64,000 nucleotides of DNA, from NCBI GenBank assembly GCA_021107435.1, contig JAIOSV010000072.1:1-64000 (forward strand), in the 5' to 3' direction. The stretch comes from Candidatus Sabulitectum sp. Lineage in GTDB: Bacteria > Fermentibacterota > Fermentibacteria > Fermentibacterales > JCC-6. The translations under genes were made by a program, and so were the position numbers. How positions within the stretch are numbered: position 1 is the first letter of the stretch; every line of letters starts with the position of its first letter. The notes beneath the pieces are model-generated. The model was given only the letters and a program-made list of their open reading frames with translations. It ran no database searches and was not told the origin of the DNA. Shown one piece after another: positions 9,083-19,127 of this stretch.

Positions 9083-10204
9083 GTGAAAACTGTCAAAGAG
9101 CAGCTTACTAAACTCAGGTTGCTCATCTCAACTAGAACCGTTTCCAGGGCCGGGAGTACATGGGCTATTTACAAAACAGATACGGATCCGACAACCATTT
9201 CCGAGAAGCTTGATCTTCTTGGCAAAATTTATTCCCTGACCGGAAAGGGAGGCGATATTGTCCTCCATTTTCCTACTGATCTCCGAACCAAAGAGGATGC
9301 TGCGGTTGTTTCCAAGTCTCTGAAAAAGAACAAACTCACCCCCACTACTGTAATGGCAGATCTTCACATTCCCCGAAAACGGGGAGTTCTTAACCACAGA
9401 CTCATGTACGGAACGCTAACCTCTCCATATCCTGAGATTCGTGTAGCATCTATAAATCAAATCCTGTCTGCCATGCAGTTTATGCGTGATATCAAATGCA
9501 GACAGATTGGTCTCTGGATCCCTGATGGTATTGACTCCCCCGGAGAAAAAAACTCTGTGGACATGCTTTTTGGAATACTCAAGGGACTCAGGCAGATCGG
9601 ATTGAAGATCCGAAAAAGCGAGAACCTGCTACTTGGTTTCAGCCCCTTCAATCCCTCTTTCTGTGCTACTGCGGTTCCTGACTGGGGTACAGCCAGCTGG
9701 CTTTGTCGGGAAACCGATCAGTCCTGCAGAATAATACTGGATACCGCTTCTCTACTCCCTGGAGAAAGCCTTGAGTCTGTAACTGTTTCTCTGCTCCACC
9801 AGAAAATGCTGGGTAGATTAACCCTGTCAGACAACAAACTGGGAATGGGTGCTATGCCGGCCGGTTCTCTTGATGCCGGAGCTCTGTTCCGTTTGTTCCT
9901 TAACCTTCTTATGGCTGAGGCAGCAGGTCTCTGCACTCTGGAAGACACCAGCATCGAGCTTAGAGTGGATTCAAGAGTTGGTTCCAGTATAGAAAATATC
10001 CTCACGGCTATTGAGAACACCGAATACGCTCTGGCAAGAGCTTCTCTTGTAAACCTTGATGAATTGAAAACGGCACAATCCAAGCCGGATACAACCGCAG
10101 CCAACAGAATTCTTCGGGATGCGTTTGTAACAGATGTCAGACCGGTGGTTGCCTCATGGAGAAAAGACAACAAGCTTCCGGAAGACCCAATAGCTGAGCT
10201 GTAG
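9083..10204 (+). CDS. Sugar isomerase-like TIM-barrel protein (L-rhamnose isomerase/RhaI-like, distant)
   Basis: Weak similarity: GSTWAIYKTDTDPTTISEKLDLLGKIYSLTG...VLHFPTDL...RQIGLWIPDGIDSPGE. Confidence 0.45.
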   Translation: MKTVKEQLTKLRLLISTRTVSRAGSTWAIYKTDTDPTTISEKLDLLGKIYSLTGKGGDIVLHFPTDLRTKEDAAVVSKSLKKNKLTPTTVMADLHIPRKRGVLNHRLMYGTLTSPYPEIRVASINQILSAMQFMRDIKCRQIGLWIPDGIDSPGEKNSVDMLFGILKGLRQIGLKIRKSENLLLGFSPFNPSFCATAVPDWGTASWLCRETDQSCRIILDTASLLPGESLESVTVSLLHQKMLGRLTLSDNKLGMGAMPAGSLDAGALFRLFLNLLMAEAAGLCTLEDTSIELRVDSRVGSSIENILTAIENTEYALARASLVNLDELKTAQSKPDTTAANRILRDAFVTDVRPVVASWRKDNKLPEDPIAEL

Positions 10205-10221
10205 ACGCAAAAGTGAGTGTC

Positions 10222-10247
10222 GGGGCGGCCATGTGCCGCCCTTTTTT
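10222..10247 (+). terminator. Rho-independent terminator
   Basis: GGGCGGC-CATGT-GCCGCCC followed by TTTTTT. Confidence 0.85.
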
Positions 10248-10669
10248 CAGGGATTACACCTTTTACAGTAGTTACATATCCCCTGAGTGGAACCATCACC
10301 CCACTGGTACCAGGCATCCTCTATTTCTGAAGCAAGAAATGTCGGATCCAGCTCCAGAAAACCGCAGTGCCCAACCAGACAGACCACTGCGGGAAATCCT
10401 TCATACTGCCCTGCCAGACAAGCAATCTCGGAATATCCTGATGCATTCATTGAAATACAGTATAAAAATATCCGCGTATCTTCTCCGGTATCAATCATCT
10501 CTACAGCCTCAATAATTTCAAGTTCCATTGTTTTGTTTGCTGTGGAATCTCCGGACATTATCAGAAGAAAGCCGAAATCCGTGGGACCGGCAATTGCATC
10601 AAGCTCCGCAAAATTATCAATCGGAACAAAATTGCCGACTGACAATAGTATCAATAAAAAAGAAAACAA
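10247..10669 (-). CDS. Hypothetical secreted protein
   Basis: TTG start with a G-rich SD-like region upstream; hydrophobic N-terminus FSFLLILLSVG; Cys-rich end CNYCKRCNP; no recognised family. Confidence 0.45.
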   Translation of the reverse strand: MFSFLLILLSVGNFVPIDNFAELDAIAGPTDFGFLLIMSGDSTANKTMELEIIEAVEMIDTGEDTRIFLYCISMNASGYSEIACLAGQYEGFPAVVCLVGHCGFLELDPTFLASEIEDAWYQWGDGSTQGICNYCKRCNP

Positions 10670-10719
10670 AACAACCCCCTAAAAGGAATCAGTAATGAAA
10701 GTAGTATAATACGAAAACT

Positions 10720-13185
10720 ATGTTTATTCTAGCACTTCTGCTCATTCAGGGTTCCCTGCCTCGTTATGAGGTTACGGTTGATTCTATTTATCTGGAACAG
10801 TTGTCTGCCGATCCTCCTCCGGCAGACCTTGTAGTTCCGGCCTCTGTCTACTTCGAAGGCGTTTCGGGTGACTGCTCTCTCTCTCTCCGGGGAGGTACAA
10901 GCCTCGGGTGTGTAAAAAAAAGCTGGCACATAGAAGTCACCGACCCCTGCCTGTTCCCCTGCGGAGGTCACATTCTTTTAAACGCTCAGTTCCGCGATGC
11001 CTCTCTTATGAGAAACTCTCTGGGTCTTTACATCACCAGAGAACTGGGCTTTCCCGCTCCCGAAACAGAGTTTGTAACTTTCTCCATCAACAATGAGAAC
11101 AAGGGAGTTTACGAGCGTGTGGAAAGAATTGACAGGCTTTTCTATGAAAGGAACGGATTCTCTTTCGGCCCTCTGTTCAAGAATATTGATACCATGGGAC
11201 GACTTTCTCACCACCTCTCCGACACTACAGGACTGACAGGTTACGAGCCGAAAATCGACAGCTCTCCTTATGAAACTCAACTTCTTGAACTGATAGAATA
11301 CTGCTTCAGAGAAGATGTTTCCTCTCTTGAAGTGAACGAAGTTCTTGCTGCCTTTGCCGTACATGTCGCCATTGGCGACAATGACGGCATCATAAAGAAC
11401 TTCTACCTTCACAGAAGTGATGATGTCTGGCACTACTACCCCTGGGACAGAGATGCAACATTCGGAAACTCATGGAGGGGTGTGTATGACGGCGACTGGG
11501 TAACCAGAGCGCATCTGGCTGACATAGGCTATTTCGGCGCAACCCGGGGAATCCTTTCAATGCCGGAAAACATGGAAAAATTCAACAACCTTCTCGCGCA
11601 GGCCAGACAGATTTTCGAAGACGACCTTCCACAAATGACAGACTCGATCCGACTCTTAATCAGAGAGGACCTAGGTTCTGACCCCTACTACGAATACAGT
11701 GTTTCCCAGTTTGACTCTCTCTGTAATGTTATTATCAATGATATTGAAGACAGGGCGATCTTCCTTGCTGGAATTTCTCTGATGGATGAAATCCCCGGAA
11801 TAGAAGGACTCTCTATTTCATCCTGTCTGGATATGGAGTCAACGGTTGAGGTTGAACTCTCTCTGAACGGGGGAGATCATACCAATGTGGCATGTGTGGT
11901 TTCCTTTGATGGGCAGAAGGAACAATGGTATTACATGGAAGCCGACAGGTATGACGATGATTCATGGACTCTTGAGATTCCAATCCCTTCAGAAACATAC
12001 AGTGTTCACATGGTCTTTGGCTCATTTGGCTCTCATGATGTACTTCCTGTATTTTTCCCTTCCTGGGGTATGAGAGGATATCAACAACGGCCGGAGCCCA
12101 CCCCTTCAGCCCGCGTAGCCCTGGCTGATCTTTCTCCGAACCTTCTCTTTCCCGGAACTCCTGTGTGGTGCGGCGAGAATCTCTGGGTTCTTCCTGTAAC
12201 AAACACTGCTGCTGAATCACAGGATCTTTCTCTATGCCGTTTTTCTCTGGGAGAGCCCACGGGTAATGTATTCCTGGCAGAATCCATACTTGTTGCGCCC
12301 GGTGAAACCTTTTACCTTTCAAACTCCTCAGAGAGAGCAGAAGCTCTTTACGGGGGATTCAGCATATATGGTGATGCCGGTACGTCATATCCAACAGCAA
12401 CCACTCTTGAACTTTTTGATCCTTCCTGGAACTCTATGTACACATGGCAGATCAGCAACGGTGACTCCCTTCCAGATAATCCAGGCAACCTGATTCCAAG
12501 CGAAATCAGCGCAGGTGGGGATCGTGACTGGATTGAGCTGTACAACTACTCGGAAAGCGATGCAGATCTTTCTCTGTGGTACTTCATGGATTCAGAGAAA
12601 AATGTCTCTCTGATTCCTGACGGCACAACCATTTCTCCCGGTGGATTGCTGCTTACGGCGGCAGATCCCGATTTTTTCGAACAGAGTACCTGCACCGTAG
12701 TCCCTCTTAATCTTGGCCTTAATCCAGAAGAAGATTCATTATTCCTGTATTCCAGACTGGGAGACCGGGAATTCTGTGTAGCATGGACTGATCTTTGGCC
12801 AATGGAGGAAACAGGCATAATGTATCTGGCCTCTCCTCACGTTTCTGTCACAATTCCGGGGAACTGGGAAACCGCTGTACCCCCGGGAACTCCCGGTGAA
12901 GCCAATCCCGGCTGGTCTCTGAACACAAATTACACCAGTATCTCCCTTGCATCGGAAAACCCGGGAAACGGCTCTTTCAGTTTTCACTACAAAACCTCTG
13001 CCATCCCGGCAGAAGCCATCCTTTACGATCTTGCGGGAAGAGTCATAGCCACGATTGATCTACCCGGCAGTTATGAGGGAGAAGTTCTGGCTGATTTCAG
13101 CAGCACCCTTTCCAATGGTGTCTATATTTTGTATTTAAGGTCTTCTGCGGGTTCAGCATCCACCCGCCTGACAGTTTTGAATTAG
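10720..13185 (+). CDS. CotH kinase family protein with lamin-tail-like region and C-terminal sorting domain
   Basis: LRGGTSLGCVKKSWHIEV, MRNSLGLYITRELGFPAPET, NNENKGVYERVERID, YYPWDRDATFGNSW; tail 'LYDLAGRVIATI...NGVYILYLRS...RLTVLN'. Confidence 0.88.
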   Translation: MFILALLLIQGSLPRYEVTVDSIYLEQLSADPPPADLVVPASVYFEGVSGDCSLSLRGGTSLGCVKKSWHIEVTDPCLFPCGGHILLNAQFRDASLMRNSLGLYITRELGFPAPETEFVTFSINNENKGVYERVERIDRLFYERNGFSFGPLFKNIDTMGRLSHHLSDTTGLTGYEPKIDSSPYETQLLELIEYCFREDVSSLEVNEVLAAFAVHVAIGDNDGIIKNFYLHRSDDVWHYYPWDRDATFGNSWRGVYDGDWVTRAHLADIGYFGATRGILSMPENMEKFNNLLAQARQIFEDDLPQMTDSIRLLIREDLGSDPYYEYSVSQFDSLCNVIINDIEDRAIFLAGISLMDEIPGIEGLSISSCLDMESTVEVELSLNGGDHTNVACVVSFDGQKEQWYYMEADRYDDDSWTLEIPIPSETYSVHMVFGSFGSHDVLPVFFPSWGMRGYQQRPEPTPSARVALADLSPNLLFPGTPVWCGENLWVLPVTNTAAESQDLSLCRFSLGEPTGNVFLAESILVAPGETFYLSNSSERAEALYGGFSIYGDAGTSYPTATTLELFDPSWNSMYTWQISNGDSLPDNPGNLIPSEISAGGDRDWIELYNYSESDADLSLWYFMDSEKNVSLIPDGTTISPGGLLLTAADPDFFEQSTCTVVPLNLGLNPEEDSLFLYSRLGDREFCVAWTDLWPMEETGIMYLASPHVSVTIPGNWETAVPPGTPGEANPGWSLNTNYTSISLASENPGNGSFSFHYKTSAIPAEAILYDLAGRVIATIDLPGSYEGEVLADFSSTLSNGVYILYLRSSAGSASTRLTVLN

Positions 13186-13195
13186 GGGGTTAACA

Positions 13196-14275
13196 ATGTT
13201 CTACAGGGTTCTTATTGTTTTTCTTCTTATGGCACAGGGAGCCATGGCAGACATTGATGTTGAAAACAACTTCTCTGAGAAGTTCATGCTCGGTGGATAC
13301 ATTGATGCCGGATTCTCAGAATTGGGTTACTACAATGCTGTTCCCTCCAGGGAGTTTTCTATTCGCCGTTCCGGTTTTGAACTCAATGCCGAATTTGCGG
13401 AAACACTTAAGGCAGAACTAAAGGTTGAAGTCCGTCCTGATGATATTTTCCTGAAAAATGCCTTTATCCGCTGGGATCCGGCACCGTGGTCAAGGGCACG
13501 AGCAGGACAATTTAAAAGAGAAACTCTTCTTGGAGGTAATCTGAGCTTCTGGAATCTCAACATGCTTGACAGACCTCTCGTGTACGATCTTTGTGAAAAT
13601 CTCACATATGCCGGCAGAGACCTTGGCTTTGACCTGCGCATTGACCTTCCCAGCTTCAGTGGAGTTGAGCTAAGAGGAACAGCAGGCGTGTTTAACGGTG
13701 ATGAACGAGCAGAGGAAAGAACAGATAATGAGCTCCTCTACACCTTCAGGGGAGAAATAAAAATTCCTTCAATTGATCTCACTCTGGGGGCTTCTGCGGC
13801 ATCCCACAGGCAAGGTGAAGAAAATTCCATTGAACCCTCCGGATACGCTGTAAGTGCCAGACAAAATGCGTTTTCCGCAGACATTTCTCTGGATTTCGAA
13901 ATTTCCAACTGGTATGATGTCTCTTTCGCGTCCGAAATGAGTACCGGAGACAACTGGAAAAATGTTGATGTTCTCGCAGGGGAGACCGCTCCCGAGTTCT
14001 TGGGTTACTGGGGGACATTCACCGCCTTCTATCATCCTTGGAATGTGCAAGGAATCAAGACAATTTCCTTCACCGCAAGCTATGATAAGTTAACTGCAAA
14101 TACTGATCTGGACAACGAGCACAGCCGAATGTCAATCATCGGGGCTGTTTACCCATCCGATAACCTCAGATTGAGATTCGGTGGTATACTAAACAGAATT
14201 TCAAGCATTCAATCAGGCATTTTCACCGAAGATAAATACACGGATTTCATTGCAGAGGTGGGGCTTAGGTTTTGA
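13196..14275 (+). CDS. Outer-membrane porin, phosphate-selective porin O/P-like
   Basis: Signal peptide; FMLGGYIDAGF...FSIRRSGFELNAEF...KNAFIRWDPAPWSRARAGQFKRE; C-terminal FIAEVGLRF. Confidence 0.75.
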   Translation: MFYRVLIVFLLMAQGAMADIDVENNFSEKFMLGGYIDAGFSELGYYNAVPSREFSIRRSGFELNAEFAETLKAELKVEVRPDDIFLKNAFIRWDPAPWSRARAGQFKRETLLGGNLSFWNLNMLDRPLVYDLCENLTYAGRDLGFDLRIDLPSFSGVELRGTAGVFNGDERAEERTDNELLYTFRGEIKIPSIDLTLGASAASHRQGEENSIEPSGYAVSARQNAFSADISLDFEISNWYDVSFASEMSTGDNWKNVDVLAGETAPEFLGYWGTFTAFYHPWNVQGIKTISFTASYDKLTANTDLDNEHSRMSIIGAVYPSDNLRLRFGGILNRISSIQSGIFTEDKYTDFIAEVGLRF

Positions 14276-15066
14276 TGGACCGAATTCCCGAGAATCTTCA
14301 TTTCTTCAGGTACGAATTCAAATACATTCTTGACAGTAACCGGCTGTCAAGGGTTGCAGAGGTCCTCGACAACCATCTGTCCAGAGATAAACATTGTGGA
14401 GAAAACGGGGATTACCCCATAAGAAGTGTTTACTTTGACTCTCCGGATATGCGGTGGTTCCACGAGAAGCGAAATGGCATTGAAAAAAGATTCAAATACC
14501 GCCTGCGTACCTATTCTCACCGGGATACCGGGTTTTCCTGTCCCCTCTATCTTGAGTTAAAAGGCAGGGACGGAAGCCTTGTTGTAAAACACAGAGTCAG
14601 GCTGCCGATTGAAGAATTCACATGCGGGATTGGAGGGGGAGCAAGCTGGTTGCGCGAACTTCTTTATGAGACGGAACCCGGGAACAGTGTAGCAGAAAGA
14701 TTTATTGCCCAGTCATTCAGATACCGTCTGGCCCCCAGCGTTATTACCGATTACAACAGGGCAGCATGGGAAGACCACACCAACCCTGATTTCAGAGCAA
14801 CCATTGATACTGCTTCTACCGCATGGCGTACTTCATGGGACGGGTTGCCCGGAGGAATCCCTGTGCAGATAATACCCGGTGGTGGTATTGTAGAGATAAA
14901 GTTCAGATACAGAATTCCGTTCTGGTTTCAGAGGCTTGTCCGGGAAATGGATCTCATCAGGATATCCTTCTCAAAGTTTCAAAGGGCAGTTGAGGCGGTT
15001 TATCTGGATCATGATGGAACACGGCTTAACCGCCTGATCGAGAGGAGAATCGCTTGTCTGCGCTGA
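14272..15066 (+). CDS. VTC-domain polyphosphate polymerase-like protein
   Basis: RYEFKYILD...RSVYFDSPDMRWFHEKRNGIEKRFKYRLRTY...YLELKGRDGSLVVKHRVRL...VEIKFRYRIPFW. Confidence 0.87.
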   Translation: MMDRIPENLHFFRYEFKYILDSNRLSRVAEVLDNHLSRDKHCGENGDYPIRSVYFDSPDMRWFHEKRNGIEKRFKYRLRTYSHRDTGFSCPLYLELKGRDGSLVVKHRVRLPIEEFTCGIGGGASWLRELLYETEPGNSVAERFIAQSFRYRLAPSVITDYNRAAWEDHTNPDFRATIDTASTAWRTSWDGLPGGIPVQIIPGGGIVEIKFRYRIPFWFQRLVREMDLIRISFSKFQRAVEAVYLDHDGTRLNRLIERRIACLR

Positions 15067-15746
15067 CCCAATGGTTGAACACTACCAGTGATGTACTGGG
15101 TTACAGTCCCGGAGATCTTATTATTAATCTTCTCCTGTCGTTGATTGCGGGACTTATTATTGGAATAGTATACAAGGCTACACACAGGGGTCTTACATAT
15201 TCGCAGAACTTTGTGGTTACTCTGGTTCTTATGTGCATAACAGTCAGCGCCGTGATGATGGTTATCGGCAGCAACCTTGCCAGAGCTTTCGCTCTGGTGG
15301 GTGCTCTGACCATCGTCAGGTTTAGAACGGTGATTAAGGATACCCGGGATACCGCATTCGTTTTCTTTGCTCTCACAGAAGGTATAGCCTCGGGAACAGG
15401 CAACTATCTTCTAACTGCTATTTCAACAGCATTCATCAGTGGAGTTGCAATTCTCCTGTACAAAACCAATTTTGGCGCCTACATGAGAAGCGAGTATGTA
15501 ATAAGATTCCGGTTTGATCGTGATTCGGGAATTGAAGCTGTGTATGCGAAATTGATCAACGAAAAGACATCCAGATCGGCACTCATACACATCGAGCCCT
15601 CAGACAATGGTCGCTATCTTATACTCTCTTACGATATTACTCTGAAAAGAGGCGTAACTGCCTCCAGCCTGGTCTCCGCCATTGAGAAAACAGCAGGGCT
15701 GGACAGAGTAAGCCTGGTGAGTTCGATGGAAGACAGCGAATTTTAG
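15054..15746 (+). CDS. DUF4956 domain-containing membrane protein
   Basis: N-terminal TM helices; LARAFALVGALTIVRFRTVIKDTRDTAFVFFALTEGIASG. Confidence 0.87.
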   Translation: MSALTQWLNTTSDVLGYSPGDLIINLLLSLIAGLIIGIVYKATHRGLTYSQNFVVTLVLMCITVSAVMMVIGSNLARAFALVGALTIVRFRTVIKDTRDTAFVFFALTEGIASGTGNYLLTAISTAFISGVAILLYKTNFGAYMRSEYVIRFRFDRDSGIEAVYAKLINEKTSRSALIHIEPSDNGRYLILSYDITLKRGVTASSLVSAIEKTAGLDRVSLVSSMEDSEF

Positions 15747-15832
15747 CATTCTTCCTGCTTTTTCATACCTGTAGTGCAGACCTGAAGTCTTCTTCGCGGA
15801 TACGAAGTAGTCTTTAACCCGTTTCTTCCGTA

Positions 15833-15861
15833 TTGACAAAACAGATTTTTCACCATATTCT
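15833..15861 (+). promoter_or_regulatory. Sigma70-type promoter upstream of the second cotH gene
   Basis: TTGACA (15833-15838), 17-nt spacer, TATTCT (15856-15861). Confidence 0.55.
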
Positions 15862-15978
15862 ATTAAATGTAGCTATATGATTGTTTTGAACGCAAATAAA
15901 TCTATTGTTTTTTAATACCCTCCGCTCCTTTTGGAGATTTTGCGATTAGTATACTCATTGATCTATTGAGGGGGATTC

Positions 15979-18456
15979 ATGTATTTCTTGTTCAGAACTA
16001 TGCTTTTACTAAGTCATCTGTGTGTTCTGAACTCATATCATTTGGAAATAGATCCGGCTCTGCTGGACAGTCTGTATTCAAATCCATATGCTGACTGCCA
16101 ACTTCCGGCCTTCATAGAAACCGGGACTGGTTCCTGTAGCTGCATAGCTGGATTCAGGGGCAACACATCTCTGGGCTACCCCAAAAAAAGCTGGAAGATT
16201 GAATTGTTGGATCATTCTATATTGAATACCTCTCATATTCTTCTTGATGCCCAGTACAATGATTTCTCTATGATGCGGAATGCGCTTGGCCTTTATTTAA
16301 CAAGAATACTGGGCCGACCCGCACCGCTGACTGAACATGTAGAACTATATATAAATGAAGAATATTACGGCGTTTATACCCGGGTTGAAAGAATTGATCA
16401 GTATTTCTACAATAGAAATTCTCTTGGTGATGGCCCTCTTTTCAAGGCTGCATACCATGTGGCAAGATTCGCCTGGCAACCTGCCGATACTATTGGAACA
16501 GCTGGTTTTGAACCGAGAAGAGGAAGCGAGGAGTCTTTGCCGCTGCTTCGACAACTTATCGATCAAATTAATCTGTATTCTCCTCTTTCAATTAATATCG
16601 ATGATTATCTTGCATATATAGCAGTCTCTGTGGCAATTTCAGATAAAGATGCAATATCCAAAAACTACTATCTGTTTCTCCCGCCGGAGAGAATATGGCG
16701 ATTTTTCCCGTGGGATCGGGACACTTCATTCGGCAATACAGGGTCAGGGGAATACGACTCACTATGGACTGAGTCGAGTCAGGTATATTGTTTCGACAAA
16801 CCAGCCCTTAATTCAAGACTTCTTGTGCAGGAAAATTACAGAGATTTGTTTAATGAATACTTGCTTCAGACGGGAAATTTTATGGCAGATGAACTGCCAT
16901 TCGTTATTGACTCCATTTACTATGAAATCCGTGAAAGTGTTTACTCTGACCCGCTAAAGCGAGGTACAAATAGCGATTTCGATCAAGCTGTAGCTGTTCT
17001 CAGAGGAGCAGTTATTGAACGCGGACAGTTTCTCCCGGAAATCTCTGGGTTAATTAAGGCCCTTAATGTGGAATATATTAGCCTTTCTGAGTGGGATTTT
17101 GGATCATACGCTTCTTCTGATTCTGTTACCGTTACAATTGGATTCTCGGAACCTGCTGCTTGGACTTTTCTCCATAGCTGGACCGATGGCATGTCGGTAA
17201 GAATTCTGGAGATGAATAAGGATGATATCAATGGATATACATGGAGTCTCTCCGTTAATTTCCCGGCAGATTATGAGCATTTGCATTTATCAGTAACATA
17301 TGTTGCCAAGGTCGGTTCTGTGCCCGGTATTTCCTCCTTCTCTTATCCACTGTATGGCTCATCACATCCATTCAGGCGTCTTTGTGCCCCTACAGCAAGG
17401 CGCAGTTCTGAACATCTGAATCCTGATTTTCTTGAAATTCTATCTCCGGTAAGGTATACTCCATTTCTCTGGTGCATCCCGATAGTCAACACATCAGATA
17501 TAACCCAGGATATTTCTTTTTGCGGTTTCCAGACAGGAGTTCCACCTGCGCGACTTTTCGCCGGCGCAGACATACTAATCATGCCTGGAGACACTGTGTT
17601 TCTGACCAACAACCATGAGATGCTGGAAGTTCTTCTTCCCGGGAAAATTGTCCTGGGTGATTTAGTTACTGATTCTCCGGCAAACACACAACTTGTTTTT
17701 CTTTACCCTTCATGGGAAACTGCCATTGACATAACCCTGGGAAATGAGGTTTCTTTTTACCGGACAGGAGCAGTACTTAACGAGCTCATGGCCATGAACG
17801 ACAGTACAATCGCAGATAACTACGGAGAATATGATGACTGGCTTGAATTAGCAAATATCGGGCCGGACAACATAAATCTTTCAGGGTATTTCCTTACTGA
17901 TGATGTCAAGAATCCTTTCAAATTCGCCTTTCCTGATACCGTAATAAAGCCTGGTGACTATTTTATTGTTTGGACTGATGGCGATCCTGAACAGGGGTCA
18001 ATGCATGCTGAATTCAACATGAGTTCTGAGGGGGAGAATATCTTCCTTTTATACTCTCTGTTTCTAGTTGATGAAATTGAATTTCCAGCTCTTGAAGGAG
18101 ATGCAAGTTATGGGAGGTGGCCAGATACTTTGGGTGAGTGGAATATTCTTGCAATTCCAACTCCTGGAACACCTAACGAGGGGGGGCCTGGCGGCGAAAC
18201 CCCGGAAAAGCTCAGCATACAGGCTCCAAACCCATTTCTCAACTGTGGTATAATCACAATCCGTGGACGACCGGGATTGTTCAGACTCAATGTATATGAC
18301 TTAAGCGGCAGGCTGGTTAATCATCTGTTTGAGGGAGAAATTATCTCTACAGGGTCTTTGGAATGGGATGTAACGTCTCTCCCCGCTGGAATTTACTTCC
18401 TGAAACTTACTTCCCGGGGAGAAACTGTTGTACAGAAAATTACAGTTATCCGGTAA
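15979..18456 (+). CDS. Second CotH kinase family protein with lamin-tail-like region and C-terminal sorting domain
   Basis: FRGNTSLGYPKKSWKIEL, MRNALGLYLTRILGRPAPLTE, FFPWDRDTSFGNTG; tail 'VYDLSGRLVNHLFEG...AGIYFLKLTSRGETVVQKITVIR'. Confidence 0.88.
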   Translation: MYFLFRTMLLLSHLCVLNSYHLEIDPALLDSLYSNPYADCQLPAFIETGTGSCSCIAGFRGNTSLGYPKKSWKIELLDHSILNTSHILLDAQYNDFSMMRNALGLYLTRILGRPAPLTEHVELYINEEYYGVYTRVERIDQYFYNRNSLGDGPLFKAAYHVARFAWQPADTIGTAGFEPRRGSEESLPLLRQLIDQINLYSPLSINIDDYLAYIAVSVAISDKDAISKNYYLFLPPERIWRFFPWDRDTSFGNTGSGEYDSLWTESSQVYCFDKPALNSRLLVQENYRDLFNEYLLQTGNFMADELPFVIDSIYYEIRESVYSDPLKRGTNSDFDQAVAVLRGAVIERGQFLPEISGLIKALNVEYISLSEWDFGSYASSDSVTVTIGFSEPAAWTFLHSWTDGMSVRILEMNKDDINGYTWSLSVNFPADYEHLHLSVTYVAKVGSVPGISSFSYPLYGSSHPFRRLCAPTARRSSEHLNPDFLEILSPVRYTPFLWCIPIVNTSDITQDISFCGFQTGVPPARLFAGADILIMPGDTVFLTNNHEMLEVLLPGKIVLGDLVTDSPANTQLVFLYPSWETAIDITLGNEVSFYRTGAVLNELMAMNDSTIADNYGEYDDWLELANIGPDNINLSGYFLTDDVKNPFKFAFPDTVIKPGDYFIVWTDGDPEQGSMHAEFNMSSEGENIFLLYSLFLVDEIEFPALEGDASYGRWPDTLGEWNILAIPTPGTPNEGGPGGETPEKLSIQAPNPFLNCGIITIRGRPGLFRLNVYDLSGRLVNHLFEGEIISTGSLEWDVTSLPAGIYFLKLTSRGETVVQKITVIR

Positions 18457-18488
18457 GATTTTCAGGGAGATTCCTCTCCCTGAAAATC
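18457..18488. terminator. Bidirectional terminator hairpin between convergent genes
   Basis: Perfect 14-bp inverted repeat GATTTTCAGGGAGA-TTCC-TCTCCCTGAAAATC directly after the TAA of cotH-2. Confidence 0.8.
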
Positions 18489-18495
18489 TACAAAA

Positions 18496-19083
18496 TCAAT
18501 CGGAGATGCTGTTGATTGCTCCGGGGGTTCCCCAGCAAACTGCATCGCCGCCTTTATCCGGCGTTGGATTGGAATAGTCATCTGATGGTTGCCAGTTGGT
18601 TTCATCATTAGGTCCAGCCGGGTCAATTCTTTCAAGAGACGCGCCATCTCCGTCGGCAGATGAAGGTTCTGTTCCGTTTGCTCCCCAGCTCTGGTCATAG
18701 CGAAGAGACTCCATAACAGTACCGTTTTCGCTGTACAGAATTATTTCGTCTGTTGAGTTTCTGAGCCTTGTCCACTCTCCACTCCATGGAATCAACCGGA
18801 TCTCTGTTCCGTATGCGGCCTTGAAAGAAAGATCATTGGCACAGACGACTCCGTAGCTGTCCGGGGCAAGAAGGTAGTGTCCAAGAAATACCTGATTGTT
18901 CCCGTCACTGATCATCATTCCGGCAATGTTAATCGCTTCAGAGGAAGAGTTATAAATTTCGATCCATTCCAGGTGTTCATCAAGACCAAGTGTGCTTCCG
19001 TCTGGATTATACATAACTTCATTCAGAACTATTGTTCCGGGTACCTGAGAAAGAACTGCTGTCAAAACAAGAAAATACGTCAT
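18496..19083 (-). CDS. Lamin tail domain-containing secreted protein
   Basis: IVLNEVMYNPDGSTLGLDEHLEWIEIYNSSSEAINIAGMMISDG...ASLERIDP. Confidence 0.82.
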   Translation of the reverse strand: MTYFLVLTAVLSQVPGTIVLNEVMYNPDGSTLGLDEHLEWIEIYNSSSEAINIAGMMISDGNNQVFLGHYLLAPDSYGVVCANDLSFKAAYGTEIRLIPWSGEWTRLRNSTDEIILYSENGTVMESLRYDQSWGANGTEPSSADGDGASLERIDPAGPNDETNWQPSDDYSNPTPDKGGDAVCWGTPGAINSISD

Positions 19084-19127
19084 TATCTCTCCATTCTTTA
19101 ACCGGGAATCTATTTCACATATATCTC

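Noticed and set aside
9718-10317. 199-aa minus-strand ORF
   Set aside because: Antisense to the isomerase-like gene and runs through its terminator; Arg/Ser-rich composition typical of a shadow ORF.
11813-12322. 169-aa minus ORF within cotH-1
   Set aside because: Antisense shadow of a strong CotH coding region.
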